64,000 nt of DNA from Megalobrama amblycephala (GCF_018812025.1 NC_063065.1:29670240-29734239), one strand, 5' to 3'; positions 54,201-61,446 are shown, numbered from the stretch's first letter. Numbers and translations: made by a program. Notes: generated by a model from the letters alone, not told the origin.

Positions 54201-57200
54201 CAACTTGCAAGTGCTGTATTCTGGCGTAGACGTGCCAGATGGGGTTAGTGCACGCCTCAAACACACCACTACAAGTCAATTAACCATCGTAAGGACTTAG
54301 AAAACTATTTATGAAGGTAAAAAAAGTTACTTAGTTCTGCTTTAAGTCTTTTTGTTTGGGTCATTTTATCATATGCCAAAAAACAAACAAAATGCAAGTC
54401 TGTTTGCTTCAAAGCGTAATGGCAAGTACAAGACACAAGAGGCATCATTAAAGGCAGTGGTTCTCAATCAGGGGGCTTCAGCAAACTTCCAAGGGCCTCA
54501 AGATGACAAACAAAACTTAAATTAATAAACTATTATGGGCATGTTAAAATTAGCACATTAATGCATGCAATTATTTTTTTAGTTTTTGTTGTAACACGTT
54601 AAAAATATTTAACGCAATTATTGCAGCATCAATTTTTTCCATGAGAATTTGGCTAGCGTTACATTATATGATCACGCTCTTATTCATGCAAATGCTTTTA
54701 AACCAAGCGGCAACCTCCCCCTTTCTCTCGTGAAGCCAATACGGAAGTAACTTAAACTGCAATTCATCGACTGGCCGCTAGGGACAGGCTCCAAAAGAGA
54801 GCAGAATCTCATAGAGTCCCATGTTAAATTGGCCAAGTTTATAGCAGAAAAAAACATGTTTACAAATTGGTTCAAATTGTGGTTTTGGTCTATACTGCTA
54901 TTTTTGCCCTTCATGACAACTCTGAGGGGGGTGAATTTTTTTATAACTTATCCGTTTAAATTATATTAAGCCTTAAAGTTCTGCATAATTAAGGGCGTGG
55001 TCACTTGAGTGACAGGTAGATTGCGCTGCTGTCTGTGAGCCGTCATGTTACCTCAGCTGCCGCCGAATTTGGCATCTCAGCCGTATTTGTGCTCGATTAT
55101 TTTATACAATTATAAAATATGGCTTGCTGCATAATATTCGAGACTGATGTGTGTCTGTGTAGATGTGCATGCATGGGAAAGAGACACAGAACACACGTTG
55201 TTGGATCGTGGCATTGGCTGAAAGTTTTGGTTGTGAGATTTACTACAATGACAATGGCGGGAGGATATCAAAATCCGACAGCACTGCTTGGATATTATAA
55301 CTAAAACTGCTGCACTATTTTGAAAAAAAAATATACTTTGGACACAGGCTCGTTTGTTTGTTAGATACGATCGTATACAGTTTTACAACATAAACGCTGC
55401 TCAGATTGCATCCTTTCTTGAAGAACGATGACAGAGAGCAGATCATTCAGAAGAAATGTGACATGTTTTTTTGTTTTGCAATGGACACTCATATTTTACC
55501 CAAGTGCCACAGATTGGATTCATCTCGCGATCTCTATTTCATTATAAAGGTATGAAGTCCCATTTGATTTTCCATGTTGTTATTTGCACAACCAACACTA
55601 CTGGTGTTGGAGGATCTATATCTTAAAAAACACCGTAGATTGACAGTAAACCTTTAGAACGTTCTGATGATAAAACTTGTCTTCATTAATATTTTAGATC
55701 GTATCTAAGATAGATAGATAGCTCCTTTGCTGCTAACATGGTCACGTCGAGCTAGGCGGGCGTGGTTTCAGCAACCAGTCATATCAGCTCAAACCACCTC
55801 CCCGCCTCTTTGCCCATTTTCAGTTATCCGGGAGTGACGTGCAGTGACGCGCAGCTAAGATGGCCGCGGCCTCATTTTCGCTTCAAAACTGCTGTTCAGA
55901 ACTCTATGGGTGACGTCACAGACGCTACGTCCATATTTTAGCTTATTATCATGCATATTACTAGGATATTTGCTGTTTTTTAGTGTTTATAAAGCACATA
56001 TTAATGCCTTATTCTGCTTGACCTTATTCTACATCCTTCAATCCTACCTAAAACCTAAACTTAACAACTACCTTACTAAGTTTAATGAAGCAAAAATCAT
56101 AGTTATTAGTTAGTTAATAGTTAGAATTGGACCCTAAAGTGTGACAAAATAACTAATAAAATAACATTTTGTCAGCTTTGTCATTTTTAGAGCAGAAATT
56201 GTGGAAATAGCTTCAATCAGGGAGACTTTGTCTATAGTGAATATTATGTACACCTGTTATAGAGCAATAGATGAGATGAGGGGCCACTTCACTCAACTCC
56301 TCGTACCCTAGTCCCATCTCGTTCAGCTTCCCGGGCAAGTAATTCTCCACCAGAACATCACAGACTTTGGCAAGCTGACAAAAGAGAGAGAGTATGAAGT
56401 GTGACAGACTAGGGCCTGGTTTCACAAACAGGGCTTAGATTAAGCCAGGATTAGGCCATAGTTAATTAGGACATTTAAGTAGTTTTTAATAAATGTGCCT
56501 TAGAAAAAAAACATTACTGGTGTGCATCTTGAGACAAAACAATGGCACTGACATATTTTAAGATATTATAAGTTGCTTTTAGTTAAAACGAGCATAGGTA
56601 TTCAAGCCAAAATATATCATAAATCAAATGTAATGTAATGCGTTACAAACTTTTACCTCAGTTACAAGTTTGGTCCCCTTTGGATCTTTAAGATTAACAG
56701 CGAATGCTCTGCAAGAAAGATGAATGAGCAGAGAACAGTTATAACTCCAGAAATCGTGAGCCAATGCATTTTTTAAGGTTTCTTAATAAAAAGTATATAC
56801 CTTTTTGTTCCTGTTCACACTCAGAAAATAAGCACTCTCATCACCCACAAACGGAGGGCCCCATGCTCTTGTGTCGTCCCCTGAGCCTGTCACACATTCA
56901 CATCTGAATATAGTTCAATGCAGTCAGACACTGTTTAGATCTAAACTAAGAATCCTTTTTTACAGGAACTGGCAACGTGAAGTGTTTAATATAGTAAATG
57001 TCACTATATTGCAGCTATTTAACATAGAAATAGCACTACTCCACCTCAGAATATTTGCTCTAGAGGCATGCTTGGTCAAATGTTATTTTAATATATAAGT
57101 AAGTAAACTTAATGAAAGGGGATTTTTATTATTTTAGAACTTTAAAGTCTAAATTCCAGTCCTAATTCAATTTCATTATATTGAAGCTTATATTATATTA

Positions 57201-60200
57201 TCGTAGTGGCAAAGATATTCTTTAAAATGTCAAATAAAATAAATAAATAAATAAATAAATAAAAGAAAAAAACATGGTGCTGAGGAAATGGTAACAGGTA
57301 GAATTTCCATTTTTGGGATAAACCCAATCCTTGAAATGATGCCAACATCTTCTTAAGCTAAAATTCAACAATATATCTCCAAAAAAAAAAAATCACATTA
57401 TAGCTCATTTACATAAACCTCACCTGGTCGCTCAACTTTGATCACCTCTGCTCCCAAATCTCCTAATATCATAGTAGCAAAAGGTCCAGCCAGAACTCTG
57501 CATTGAACACCATAATGAGAATGTTTAATAACCTTCACAAGCATATAAAGAGCGTACACCAAAGTCTCTCAAGAAAAGTCTGTTCACTCAGCGGCCATAT
57601 TAGCAACGCCTCCGGCAAGCTATTTCAGGACCCAAGTCTTATCTATTTGAATGGGGAATCCTGAAATCTCAAAAACTGCTTAGTGAACTCACAATTAATT
57701 AACATATTTCAAATCAGCAACAAAATCTGACATGAACTGTCCCATAAATGTTGTTCCTTATCCTCAAAAAGCGTTATTTTTCAGGCTTGACGAGCCAATG
57801 TGCAAGTGCAGTCCTAAGCGCAAGTGTCAGGTTTCTATGGGAACGGCAGCTGCAGTGATGCAATAACTTTATCAACCAGCGATTGGCTCTTTTACTTAGA
57901 AGGCGGGACGTATTCCGCCATATTGCGCATTGCAGTTTCTCCCATTCATAAATAATAGGAATGAACTGTCTTTCTAATATTCAGTCTTTGGTGTACACTC
58001 ATTGTGCAAAAAAGAGCTAAGGCAAAAACAGCAAAATATTTAGTGGTAATCATAAATCAGTTATAAAGAATTGCACAAATACTGTAGATAAAGTAACTTA
58101 ACACAGAATTACCAACTTGCAGACAGCTTTTTACAGGAAGAAGAGTCAGTGTTGATGGCTTCAAACACTTCATGAGTAACGTTAGCTGAAAAACGTCTCC
58201 CAGTTCGAGTTTAATGTGAGACCAACCACTGTCTTGCTGAAAAATAACATCTAATCATTCCTCTTTAGATATTCTCCTACTCCAAAGCAAGGCCATAACC
58301 ATGTCTTGAATACTGGGGGCATTTTTTTATAAAGCATAAAGAAACAGAACAGTGAAGGAAATTCTAGGTCTAAATCTAGTTGGGAAATACTCATTTTGAA
58401 CTATTTACAAATAATATTTGCATTAATTGTGTCGAAAACGTTTCTTGTCTCGCCATGTTAGGAATTAGGCCTACATAAATCACGAAATCCATATTTTCAA
58501 TTCCAAACGGCCATATTTGAGAAAAAAAAAATAGAGTAGTTTGCATTATTGGATGTTACTGTCTGTCGTTAAACATTTATATCGCAAAACAGTTGACATA
58601 TTATTAGATGTTTCTCCATTTGTCTTACCTCACTCTCTTTCAACGTTAAACTGACGCTTCCCGCTGAAATTCACCCTCTGCTTCTTTGAACAGTAAGCCC
58701 CGCCTACTTTAATTTAAATAATAGGGGAAACTGTGAAAACGCGAGTAAAACAAACGATTACACTAAAGTTTGGTCTCGAAAGTGTTCCTTATGATATGTC
58801 AAATAAACCTAATCCATGGATATTGACATGCAGCCAGGAATCGTGTTTCCTGACATTATATGTGCCTGATTTCGACGCCGGGGAAATACATAAAGCAAAT
58901 CTGCCTGTGAATATTTTATATAACTACAATATAGGTAGGTCAATGTTATATCGTCATATCGTCCAGCCCTAAAACTTGTATTTTTTTTTTTTTTTTTTTT
59001 TTTTTGTCAGTGTTTATTTAAAAACACCCAATTATGCAGAATATAAGATATTTAATTGATGATTTGTCAACACAATATATAACAAAACAATATATACGGT
59101 ATGATTTTACCCCAAAATCCAACAATTTGACACAAAATTATAACTGCAAAACACGTTTCTCTGCCTGGAGTTCAGCTGTTTCTGTGAATTGCAGTGATTC
59201 ATTTGCTTCTTTTTTTCTGTAGCTTTCGGCACCCTTTAAATATATATCTCAGGTTTTGTGTCAAAAATATTTGTACAGTAAATCACAAAGCTCTTTCCCG
59301 TTTTGGATGTGTTTTGTGTGTTTTTCGCAGCTTTCACGCTAAAAACCAATGCTGCTACTCAGTCGTTGTGCCACTCAGTGTGCGTGACCGCAGTCATAAC
59401 GGTCGACGGTGACATCACGTGCATGCACGGTTACTTCCTGGTTTTCGTTAAGCCAGCTCGGGCATTTCCGGTGAACTGTTAGCTGTTCATTCTGTACTTG
59501 TTGTACAACGACACAAAACCATCAATGGTTGGCTTTTTAATGTTGTATTCATATTTTCAAGCAGTTATGACATTGACCTAATTTGCCAATAAACCAGTTT
59601 TATTGATTGTAATAAATACAAAGCTATTGTGACCGTTTAAAAACGCTGTGTCTGTAATTAGACATGCACAAGCAAGTTGTATTTTTTCCAGCACTTCAAA
59701 TGTTATTTTTAATGTGATGACCACAAACATTATTTGTTCATCCTTCTGAGATTGTCTCCATTGTAAAACCGAACGTTAAAAAATTTAGGAAATTCAACAT
59801 TTGATAGAAAACACTTATTTAAAAATAAAAAAGACAATAATTACCACTTTAACCAGCAGGTGGCGGCAAAGTAGCATTTATTTGCACATTTATCAGCCAT
59901 TTCCTCTAATCATTTTTCACTTTGTTTTTGACTAAATATTAAACATTATAAAATAACTAGGTTTAAAAATACATTTTGTCAATGTGAAGTATGAAGTACT
60001 CACAAAATCTCATGAAAAACAATAACTTTTCTTGTGAATGAATGACACAGAAAGCGAGCACCGCACTATTTCCCTTTGTATCACAGCAGCTGTCAGTCAG
60101 TGCAGCACAAGATCAATGATTTCAGCACACTTGTAAAAACACACATTTTATTCAATTAATCTAACTAAAGTGCACAATAAATATTTAATTTTTGAAGCTT

Positions 60201-61446
60201 TTTTTCACATAAAAGTGTGAAAACTGATGGTCGAACTTGAATTTAGCTGAGGAACACTGAGGTATGTTTTTATTTTTATTTTTTTATGCTGTCTTACGTT
60301 TGAATAACTAACTTAATGCTATGCCTGACTATTTAAATGACTATATTCTGATTATAAACTAAGTATTACACTACTGATGCTCAACACACCAGCATATAGC
60401 CCATTTGGCCATTCCTAATTATTGGATTGGACTTGTCCCCCTCAATGTCTATGCTGTCTTTGATGTTTTTCTGAGAAAGCAATGGCTTTTTAAGTAATGC
60501 ATTTGCTTAAATTTTGCTAATTTCCTGACCAATAATTTGTGGTTAAGACAAATTAAAGCATATGTGTGTAGCCATTTTGGGCTTGACCCTTATGTTTCTT
60601 GCCCAGAAGTGTAATTTTTGTATATTTAGTAGCCACTCATAACATGACATGAATGCACAGATCCTACCTTGTCAGATCTAAGACTTTAACGCCATCTAGC
60701 GGTCTGATCTGACCTTCACCTGTATTCATGGGGAAATGAGTTTGCATTATTATTAATAACAACAATCAGTGAGTCAGGTAATTAATTGTATTCTGGAAAT
60801 TCATTACAAATAAAAATCTACATAACTAAATAATCCTGTTTTATGCAGCACAGAAAAAAAGAGAGATAATCCCTGGATCAAAGTTCAGCTTGATTATGAT
60901 TAACAAAAGACTGAAATCATTCGTTCTCCAATTAAAGTCATTCGTTCAAAGGGCAAATAGGTTAAAAAGTAACTTGTTGATCCTTTAAGATTTTTTAAAC
61001 ACATATAATATTTCAGGATGGTTTGCCGTTTACTTTTGTTTTACTTTGTAGCATAGATGCGCATACAAGTGCCACAGCATAAACAAGCAGAAGTGCAAAA
61101 CAATTACATTTCAACAAATACATCGTTTCCATTAAATAAACAAACAAACAGGTGTGCATACACGTATTTACACCATAAAATATAGTATAATGATAAAGTA
61201 AACATTTGTAAAATTAATTTAGAGCACTAAAATGTTCAGACACTGATGGTATGATCACATCTCACGCGTTACGTGCGCGTGCACTGTTACAGTAGCGGGA
61301 TAATGGTCGGTTTAAATACAGGCGCTACCTTGCAGCTTGGCTGTGAATGGTCGTCTTATATTCACATAGTTCGTCTTATTCGGTTGTAGAAAGTGTGATG
61401 TTCTGCTTAGATAAGATAAAACTCTTATAACAACGCTTCCCGACAT
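12601..61446 (-). CDS. sugct: SUGCT gene span: nine coding exons, 3' end beyond the left edge
   Basis: The encoded enzyme transfers CoA from succinyl-CoA to glutarate in mitochondria, feeding lysine and tryptophan breakdown; loss of the human gene causes glutaric aciduria type III (known biology). Nine minus-strand exons were joined by GT/AG sites and reading phase. They encode about 278 of roughly 440 residues: a basic N-terminal leader, a [13 protein letters not shown] strand, the [21 protein letters not shown] core of class III (CaiB/BaiF) CoA-transferases, and the [12 protein letters not shown] segment, whose Asp aligns with the family's catalytic aspartate. Intron lengths in order are 609, 3170, 537, 92, 282, 17855, 762 and 24704 bp. 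Exons for the C-terminal third were searched for by eye left of 12601 and not seen. Exon 5 carries a 1-nt insertion with an immediate stop, so this copy may be non-functional. Identification is from close match to the vertebrate protein as I know it. Confidence 0.93.
12697..13677. other. Intron 8 sequence next to exon 9, no gene
   Basis: Only A-runs (12918-12934) and scattered unique sequence were recognised. Confidence 0.4.
13678..13834 (+). mobile_element. 5S-rRNA-derived SINE (SINE3-like), 5' part
   Basis: 13722-13773 reads GAAGCTAAGCAGGGTTGAG then CCTGGTCAGTAACTGGATGG and GAGACCTCCTGGG. This is the internal promoter (A box to C box) of 5S rRNA with a few changes, so it is a 5S-derived SINE head and not a functional 5S gene. 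The element is split at 13834 by an LTR element and resumes at 15927. Confidence 0.9.
13835..14212 (+). repeat. 5' LTR
   Basis: 378 bp with TG...CA ends. An AATAAA signal lies at 14161-14166, in the expected polyadenylation position. There is no TATA box in canonical form. Confidence 0.93.
14240..15438 (+). pseudogene. Gag-like frame with decapeptide repeats, frameshifted
   Basis: The frame opens at 14240 ([18 protein letters not shown]) and runs to about 14370. There a shift moves the coding sense to the frame ending at 15438. The second part carries [20 protein letters not shown], which resembles a fragment of retrotransposon Gag. It is followed by a low-complexity region (14521-15030) built on a 30-bp unit encoding variants of [10 protein letters not shown], then shorter repeats of [14 protein letters not shown] and PAPPWQSAR. 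No zinc knuckle is seen. Large open frames on the opposite strand are by-products of the repeats. Confidence 0.7.
15549..15926 (+). repeat. 3' LTR
   Basis: 378 bp, nearly identical to the 5' LTR, including AATAAA at 15875-15880. Confidence 0.93.
15927..16312 (+). mobile_element. 5S-derived SINE, 3' part
   Basis: The SINE continues after the LTR element's target duplication. It ends with GTAAAGCACTCTGGGTGTAC and AGTAAAGCGCTATATA, a LINE-like 3' tail typical of such SINEs. Confidence 0.85.
16320..17065. other. Intron 8 sequence, no gene
   Basis: Around 16590-16700 the text (CATGGAACGGTTCTCTG) looks like part of a hAT-type repeat, without clear ends. Confidence 0.35.
17070..17370. repeat. Unclassified interspersed repeat bounded by TG-rich tracts
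   Basis: The sequence TATGAGGACACAAATTTG, a GGTTTAGGGGTAGGGG stretch and AATGTCCTCAC form a unit between (GT)-rich tracts at 17045-17070 and 17355-17372. The inverted TGAGGAC motifs suggest a foldback element. Confidence 0.55.
17372..18243 (-). mobile_element. Tc1-like transposon, truncated and decayed
   Basis: The right terminus (minus strand) begins TATTGCCAAAAGTATTGGGA. Transposase pieces on the minus strand read [17 protein letters not shown] (helix-turn-helix region, 17948-18196) and [20 protein letters not shown] (catalytic-domain region, 17457-17705). The usual DNDP-type catalytic motif is degraded and frames shift. The left end is lost at a GT tract, and no second inverted repeat is present. 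Confidence 0.88.
18242..18297. repeat. (GT)/(AC) microsatellite
   Basis: GTGTGTGTGTATATTATACAC followed by a long AC run, directly abutting the Tc1 terminus. Confidence 0.9.
18523..18765. repeat. MITE, copy 1 (second at 56411)
   Basis: It starts CCAGGTTTCACAGATAGGAC and ends near GTATGTGAAATCAGGGG. A 3'-truncated copy lies at 56411-56600, next to SUGCT exon 6. Confidence 0.75.
18854..19776. mobile_element. Non-autonomous DNA element, 0.92 kb
   Basis: The ends TTAAAGCTGCAGTCTGCAA and, inverted, TTAAAGCTGCAGTCTGTAA form terminal inverted repeats. No coding content was seen. Confidence 0.85.
19777..20962. other. Intron 8 sequence, no gene
   Basis: (AAAG)n at about 20590-20615 and a T-run at 20628-20640; otherwise nothing recognised. 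Confidence 0.4.
20963..21819. mobile_element. Non-autonomous DNA element, 0.86 kb
   Basis: The ends TAGGCCCAATCCCATTTCTA and, inverted, AAGGCCCAATCCCAATTCTA flank the unit. Sub-terminal AGGGGTAGGGG and its complement extend the inverted symmetry. Confidence 0.85.
22110..22756. repeat. MITE of the CATAATAGG family
   Basis: The right end GGCATAATAGGTCCTTTAAA and left end TTAAAGCTATTATGTGACAT are imperfect inverted repeats. Same family as 12015 and 37605. Confidence 0.7.
22757..24286. other. Intron 8 sequence, no gene
   Basis: Open frames here (for example 23382-23633) show no family motif and no repeat copy elsewhere in the window. Confidence 0.4.
24287..24785. repeat. MITE of the GAACGGTAGT family, copy 1
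   Basis: It starts TACTACCGTTCAAATGTTTG and carries the internal markers GATCATGTGACAATGAAGAC and GCCTTGGTGAGCAG. The same family is inverted at 32304-32851 and partial at 8781, 32866 and 36560. Confidence 0.85.
24788..24850. repeat. (AT)n and poly-T tract
   Basis: About 20 AT units run into about 20 T at the right boundary of the MITE. Confidence 0.9.
24908..25123. repeat. 216-bp block, copy A of a direct duplication
   Basis: It begins TAATGAATTTCCTGCATTTT and ends TTAAAAGATTAGG. Copy B at 25631-25847 differs at roughly nine positions. It is not bounded by transposon-like ends and has no coding frame. Confidence 0.9.
25280..25380. repeat. Repeat fragment shared with 34030-34130
   Basis: TTATTGGGTAGGGTTGGGGG and TTTTTATTCTCCCAATAAGG occur at both places, each preceded nearby by TTTTCCCATCACATAT. 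The ends form a partial inverted repeat (TTATTGGG...CCCAATAA). Confidence 0.75.
25631..25847. repeat. 216-bp block, copy B
   Basis: Direct repeat of 24908-25123, offset 723 bp, about 96% identical by eye. It is immediately followed by a MITE starting near 25846. Confidence 0.9.
25846..26302. repeat. MITE
   Basis: The ends GGAACTAGATTTACTAA and, inverted, AGGGCCAGATTTACTAAA flank about 455 bp. Confidence 0.75.
26303..27407. other. Intron 8 sequence, no gene
   Basis: The frame at 26495-26764 has no recognisable motif. Confidence 0.4.
28404..29969 (-). mobile_element. Tc1/mariner transposon inserted in the older element, 1.57 kb
   Basis: Near-identical inverted termini (CCAAAAAAGTTGGGACACTG on one side, TCAAAAAAGTTGGGACACTG on the other) extend about 50 bp through GTGAATAAAAA and GAATGCAAT. 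A TA duplication flanks it (28402-28403, 29970-29971). The empty site is preserved in the sister copy of the host element near 34720-34730. The transposase is on the minus strand. Confidence 0.95.
28624..29667 (-). pseudogene. Tc1 transposase, broken by in-frame stops
   Basis: 29667-29381 encodes the DNA-binding half, with a [20 protein letters not shown] helix-turn-helix and a [17 protein letters not shown] segment. 29217-28624 encodes the catalytic half, with the DDE motifs [17 protein letters not shown] and [20 protein letters not shown]. The two halves share a frame but are separated by a TAA at about 29380 and a TAG near 29224. A full-length protein cannot be made from this copy. All three catalytic acidic positions are intact. 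Confidence 0.92.
30434..32188. mobile_element. Probable hAT-like element, host of a nested hAT
   Basis: TAGGTGTGATT at the left and AATCACACCCCTG at the right form short inverted ends. The flanks TATATTCA and ATATTTCA could be a decayed 8-bp duplication. The second copy of the surrounding Tc1 element lacks this stretch, supporting an insertion. Confidence 0.5.
30637..31667. mobile_element. hAT-superfamily element, non-autonomous, 1.03 kb
   Basis: It begins TAGGGGTGTGACGAGAC and ends GAAATCTCATCACACCCCTA, flanked by a perfect 8-bp duplication TAAACTAT (30629-30636, 31668-31675). A small GGTAACACTTTA MITE (about 31010-31200) is nested inside. No transposase is encoded. Confidence 0.92.
32304..32851. 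repeat. MITE of the GAACGGTAGT family, copy 2 (inverted)
   Basis: It ends CCCCAAACTTTTGAACGGTA, the complement of the start at 24287. A partial third copy in the other orientation follows at 32866-33030 (GAAGGATCATGTGACACTGA). Confidence 0.85.
33092..34015. other. Intron 8 sequence, no gene
   Basis: A-rich runs only; the frame at 33798-34064 shows no motif. Confidence 0.4.
34136..35215. mobile_element. Old Tc1-like element (family X), inverted second copy, truncated
   Basis: It starts with the terminus CAGTGCACAGCATAAATGAG and runs antiparallel to 33090-27905, matching it block by block but lacking all later insertions. It stops near 35210 without its second terminus. Confidence 0.85.
35216..36559. 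other. Intron 8 sequence, no gene
   Basis: Nothing recognised; locally GC-richer around 35440-35465 and 35815-35885. Confidence 0.4.
36560..37075. repeat. MITE of the GAACGGTAGT family, interrupted
   Basis: ATTTTCAGCATCATTACTCA and ACATGATCCTTCAGAAATCA mark the body, and ACTGACCCCAAAATTTTGAA the right end. Between about 36895 and 37040 a TTTG-rich stretch interrupts it. Confidence 0.75.
37401..37544 (-). CDS. sugct: SUGCT exon 8 with the catalytic aspartate
   Basis: The exon is 144 nt in phase 0/0, with acceptor tttttttaag| and donor TCACAG|gtaata. It encodes [20 protein letters not shown] and continues to [16 protein letters not shown]. The Asp of the MTDLATG segment (codon 37508-37506) aligns with the aspartate that forms the acyl-enzyme anhydride in this family. 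An open frame extends past the acceptor to 37601, but that part is intron and shows no family similarity. Confidence 0.97.
37605..38165. repeat. MITE of the CATAATAGG family in the 762-bp intron 7
   Basis: AAAGAGGACCTATTTTG at the left and ACATAATATGTCCTCTTTAA at the right are inverted ends. Internal AGCACATTGTGCTTTTCG matches the complement of the copy at 12015. It makes up most of the intron between exons 7 and 8. Confidence 0.82.
38307..38398 (-). CDS. sugct: SUGCT exon 7
   Basis: The exon has 92 nt, with acceptor tttattcag| and donor CCTGAG|gtgagg. With the split Gly it encodes [20 protein letters not shown] and [11 protein letters not shown]. The GYGQTGP and GYD-x-x-AxAxSG motifs are the central signature of class III CoA-transferases. 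Phase is 1 in and 0 out, agreeing with exons 6 and 8. Confidence 0.97.
38400..40288. other. Intron 6 sequence with a short repeat fragment
   Basis: 38950-39100 (AAGGCTTGACATTAAC, GTGGCTAGTGGTTTTTC) looks like part of a dispersed repeat. No exon or RNA gene was seen. Confidence 0.4.
40289..41551. mobile_element. Non-autonomous DNA element, 1.26 kb
   Basis: The ends TTTAAAGGGTCATGAAACCC and, inverted, TTTAAAGGGTCATGAAACCC are perfect over 20 bp. The interior is relatively CpG-rich and holds only chance frames. Confidence 0.9.
41552..42870. other. Intron 6 sequence with a (TA)n microsatellite
   Basis: (TA)n lies at 42232-42268 and an A-run at 41744-41757. No gene was seen. Confidence 0.5.
42871..44815. 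repeat. Local duplication: blocks A'-B'-A-B
   Basis: Block A (GATGTATGTCACAATA to CTTTCATTAGAAAGCAAA) occurs at 42872-43083 and 43353-43610. Block B (GAGCACACATAA to CTAGTCTGCCAAGTCATGG) occurs at 43098-43350 and 44575-44812. The order and orientation are those of a tandem duplication of one A-to-B segment, with internal deletions in the first copy. It has no transposon ends. Confidence 0.85.
44816..46069. other. Intron 6 sequence, no gene
   Basis: ATCCAAATCCACATGAATGG (45464-45483) recurs inverted near 45690-45712, a possible small foldback. Otherwise nothing was recognised. Confidence 0.4.
47312..48785. mobile_element. piggyBac-like TTAA insertion, 1.47 kb, non-autonomous
   Basis: TTAA flanks both sides (47308-47311, 48786-48789) and joins the two halves of the arm exactly (ATATTAA and AAGGTTGAACC). 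The ends begin CCCTCAGGGG and, inverted, CACTCCGCG, so the terminal repeats are weak. No transposase was seen. Confidence 0.75.
48989..50185. mobile_element. hAT-like insertion with TAGGGGTGTAACGATTC start
   Basis: The left end TAGGGGTGTAACGATTCACT is typical. The right side has repeated GAATCGAAT-type motifs, but neither a clean CACCCCTA end nor an 8-bp duplication was found, so the right boundary is approximate. Confidence 0.55.
50449..52671. other. Intron 6 sequence with simple repeats and a hairpin
   Basis: A (GATA)n-like run lies at 51254-51275. A perfect 14-bp inverted repeat (GGAATTCTCTGGGG at 51186-51199, complement at 51220-51233) has a 20-nt AT-rich loop. No gene was seen. Confidence 0.5.
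52672..53015. repeat. Transposon fragment with GGGATAGTTCACCC terminus
   Basis: It starts AAAGGGATAGTTCACCCAAA, the same terminus as at 63818. The right end is missing. Confidence 0.7.
53449..53901. repeat. Repeat with GGTGTCCGAAAT termini, abutted by a MITE
   Basis: GGTGTCCGAAATCG at the left and ATTCGGACACAGC at the right form inverted ends. A (CATC)n run lies at 53608-53622. Its end meets the MITE at 53902. Confidence 0.6.
53902..54345. repeat. MITE, copy 2 (inverted mate of 3162-3592)
   Basis: The ends AAAGCAGAACTCAGTAAG and, inverted, AAAGCAGAACTAAGTAAC. The body matches 3162-3592 in reverse. Confidence 0.88.
54690..55945. repeat. Interspersed repeat, about 1.25 kb
   Basis: It starts with AACCAAGCGGCAACCTCCC-type text and GGCCGCTAGGGACAGGCTCC, and ends near CTATGGGTGACGTCACAGAC. 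I recognise the text as a common cyprinid repeat, but no terminal repeats were confirmed. A fragment with a hAT-like CAGTGGTTCTCAA end lies just left at about 54458. Confidence 0.55.
56254..56374 (-). CDS. sugct: SUGCT exon 6
   Basis: The exon has 121 nt, with acceptor ttttgtcag| and donor ATAACAG|gtgtac. It encodes [20 protein letters not shown] followed by [20 protein letters not shown], with one base left for the next Gly. The VENY-PGKL and [13 protein letters not shown] motifs are diagnostic of the family. It is the last of five tightly clustered 5' exons before a 17.9-kb intron. Confidence 0.97.
56411..56600. repeat. MITE, copy 2 (mate of 18523), truncated
   Basis: GCCTGGTTTCACAAACAGGG and CATTACTGGTGTGCATCTTG match 18523-18765. 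It lies between SUGCT exons 5 and 6. Confidence 0.75.
56657..56708 (-). pseudogene. sugct: SUGCT exon 5 with a 1-nt insertion and premature stop
   Basis: The acceptor ttcttgcag| and donor ACTGAG|gtaaaa are clean, and the 92-bp and 282-bp flanking introns leave little room for alternatives. The exon must enter and leave in phase 0 but is 52 nt long. It reads AGC ATT, then an extra C (plus-strand G near 56702), then codons for [15 protein letters not shown], which match the family. As written, the frame from exon 4 gives Ser-Ile-Arg-Cys-stop, with the TAA at 56696-56694. No alternative GT or AG nearby repairs it. The rest of the exon looks conserved, so the defect is recent or is a sequencing error. 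Confidence 0.88.
56801..56886 (-). CDS. sugct: SUGCT exon 4
   Basis: The exon has 86 nt, with acceptor gtgacag|GCTCAG and donor AAAAAG|gtatat. It encodes [20 protein letters not shown] and then LSVNRNKK. An alternative acceptor five bases inside (ctcag|GGG) would shift the frame; the chosen one keeps phase with exon 3 and gives the conserved G-x-GDDTR-x-WGPPF motif. The exon ends in phase 0, which matters for judging the exon 5 defect. Confidence 0.96.
57424..57497 (-). CDS. sugct: SUGCT exon 3: CoA-binding core
   Basis: The exon has 74 nt, with acceptor caatgcag| and donor CCAG|gtgagg. It encodes [15 protein letters not shown] followed by AEVIKVERP, with split Arg and Gly codons at its ends. 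This glycine-rich stretch is the hallmark N-terminal motif of class III CoA-transferases and is nearly identical to the mammalian sequence. Confidence 0.97.
57550..58003. repeat. MITE in SUGCT intron 2, next to exon 3
   Basis: The ends GAGCGTACACCAAAGTCT and, inverted, GAGTGTACACCAAAGACT flank about 450 bp. It sits 53 bp from the exon 3 acceptor. Confidence 0.85.
58004..60667. other. SUGCT intron 2 remainder, no further exon
   Basis: A T-run lies at 58981-59005, and 58885-58975 has the GTCCAGCCCTAAAAC type of transposon end. A short frame near 58165-58105 was considered as a leader exon and rejected on phase and order. Confidence 0.45.
60668..60719 (-). CDS. sugct: SUGCT exon 2: N-terminal strand of the CoA-transferase fold
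   Basis: The acceptor aatacag| precedes GTGAAGG and the donor is ACAAG|gtagga. The exon has 2 + 48 + 2 nt and encodes GEGQI then [13 protein letters not shown], with the final Arg split across the next junction. This closely matches the conserved start of the mature enzyme in vertebrates. An in-frame ATG sits just upstream of the acceptor (minus-strand ATG AAT ACA GGT), so a leaderless internal start is possible. The phase match with exon 1 makes splicing the better reading. Confidence 0.9.
61329..61446 (-). CDS. sugct: SUGCT exon 1: start codon and mitochondrial leader
   Basis: ATG at 61446-61444 opens 39 codons plus one base, ending at donor CAAG|gtagcg. The peptide begins [15 protein letters not shown] and continues to a PFTAKLQ end. 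It is rich in Arg, Ser and Thr with no acidic residue, as expected of a mitochondrial targeting peptide. The donor phase (one base, G) fits exon 2 exactly, making a Gly codon across the junction. The exon was found by working back from the conserved core. The leader itself is not conserved enough to prove homology, so the evidence is phase, position and composition. Confidence 0.8.

Noticed and set aside
58105..58260. Minus-strand frame [20 protein letters not shown] followed by a GT donor, first taken for the SUGCT leader exon
   Set aside because: Its phase does not fit exon 3, and the true [13 protein letters not shown] exon lies further upstream at 60668-60719, so order and phase both fail.
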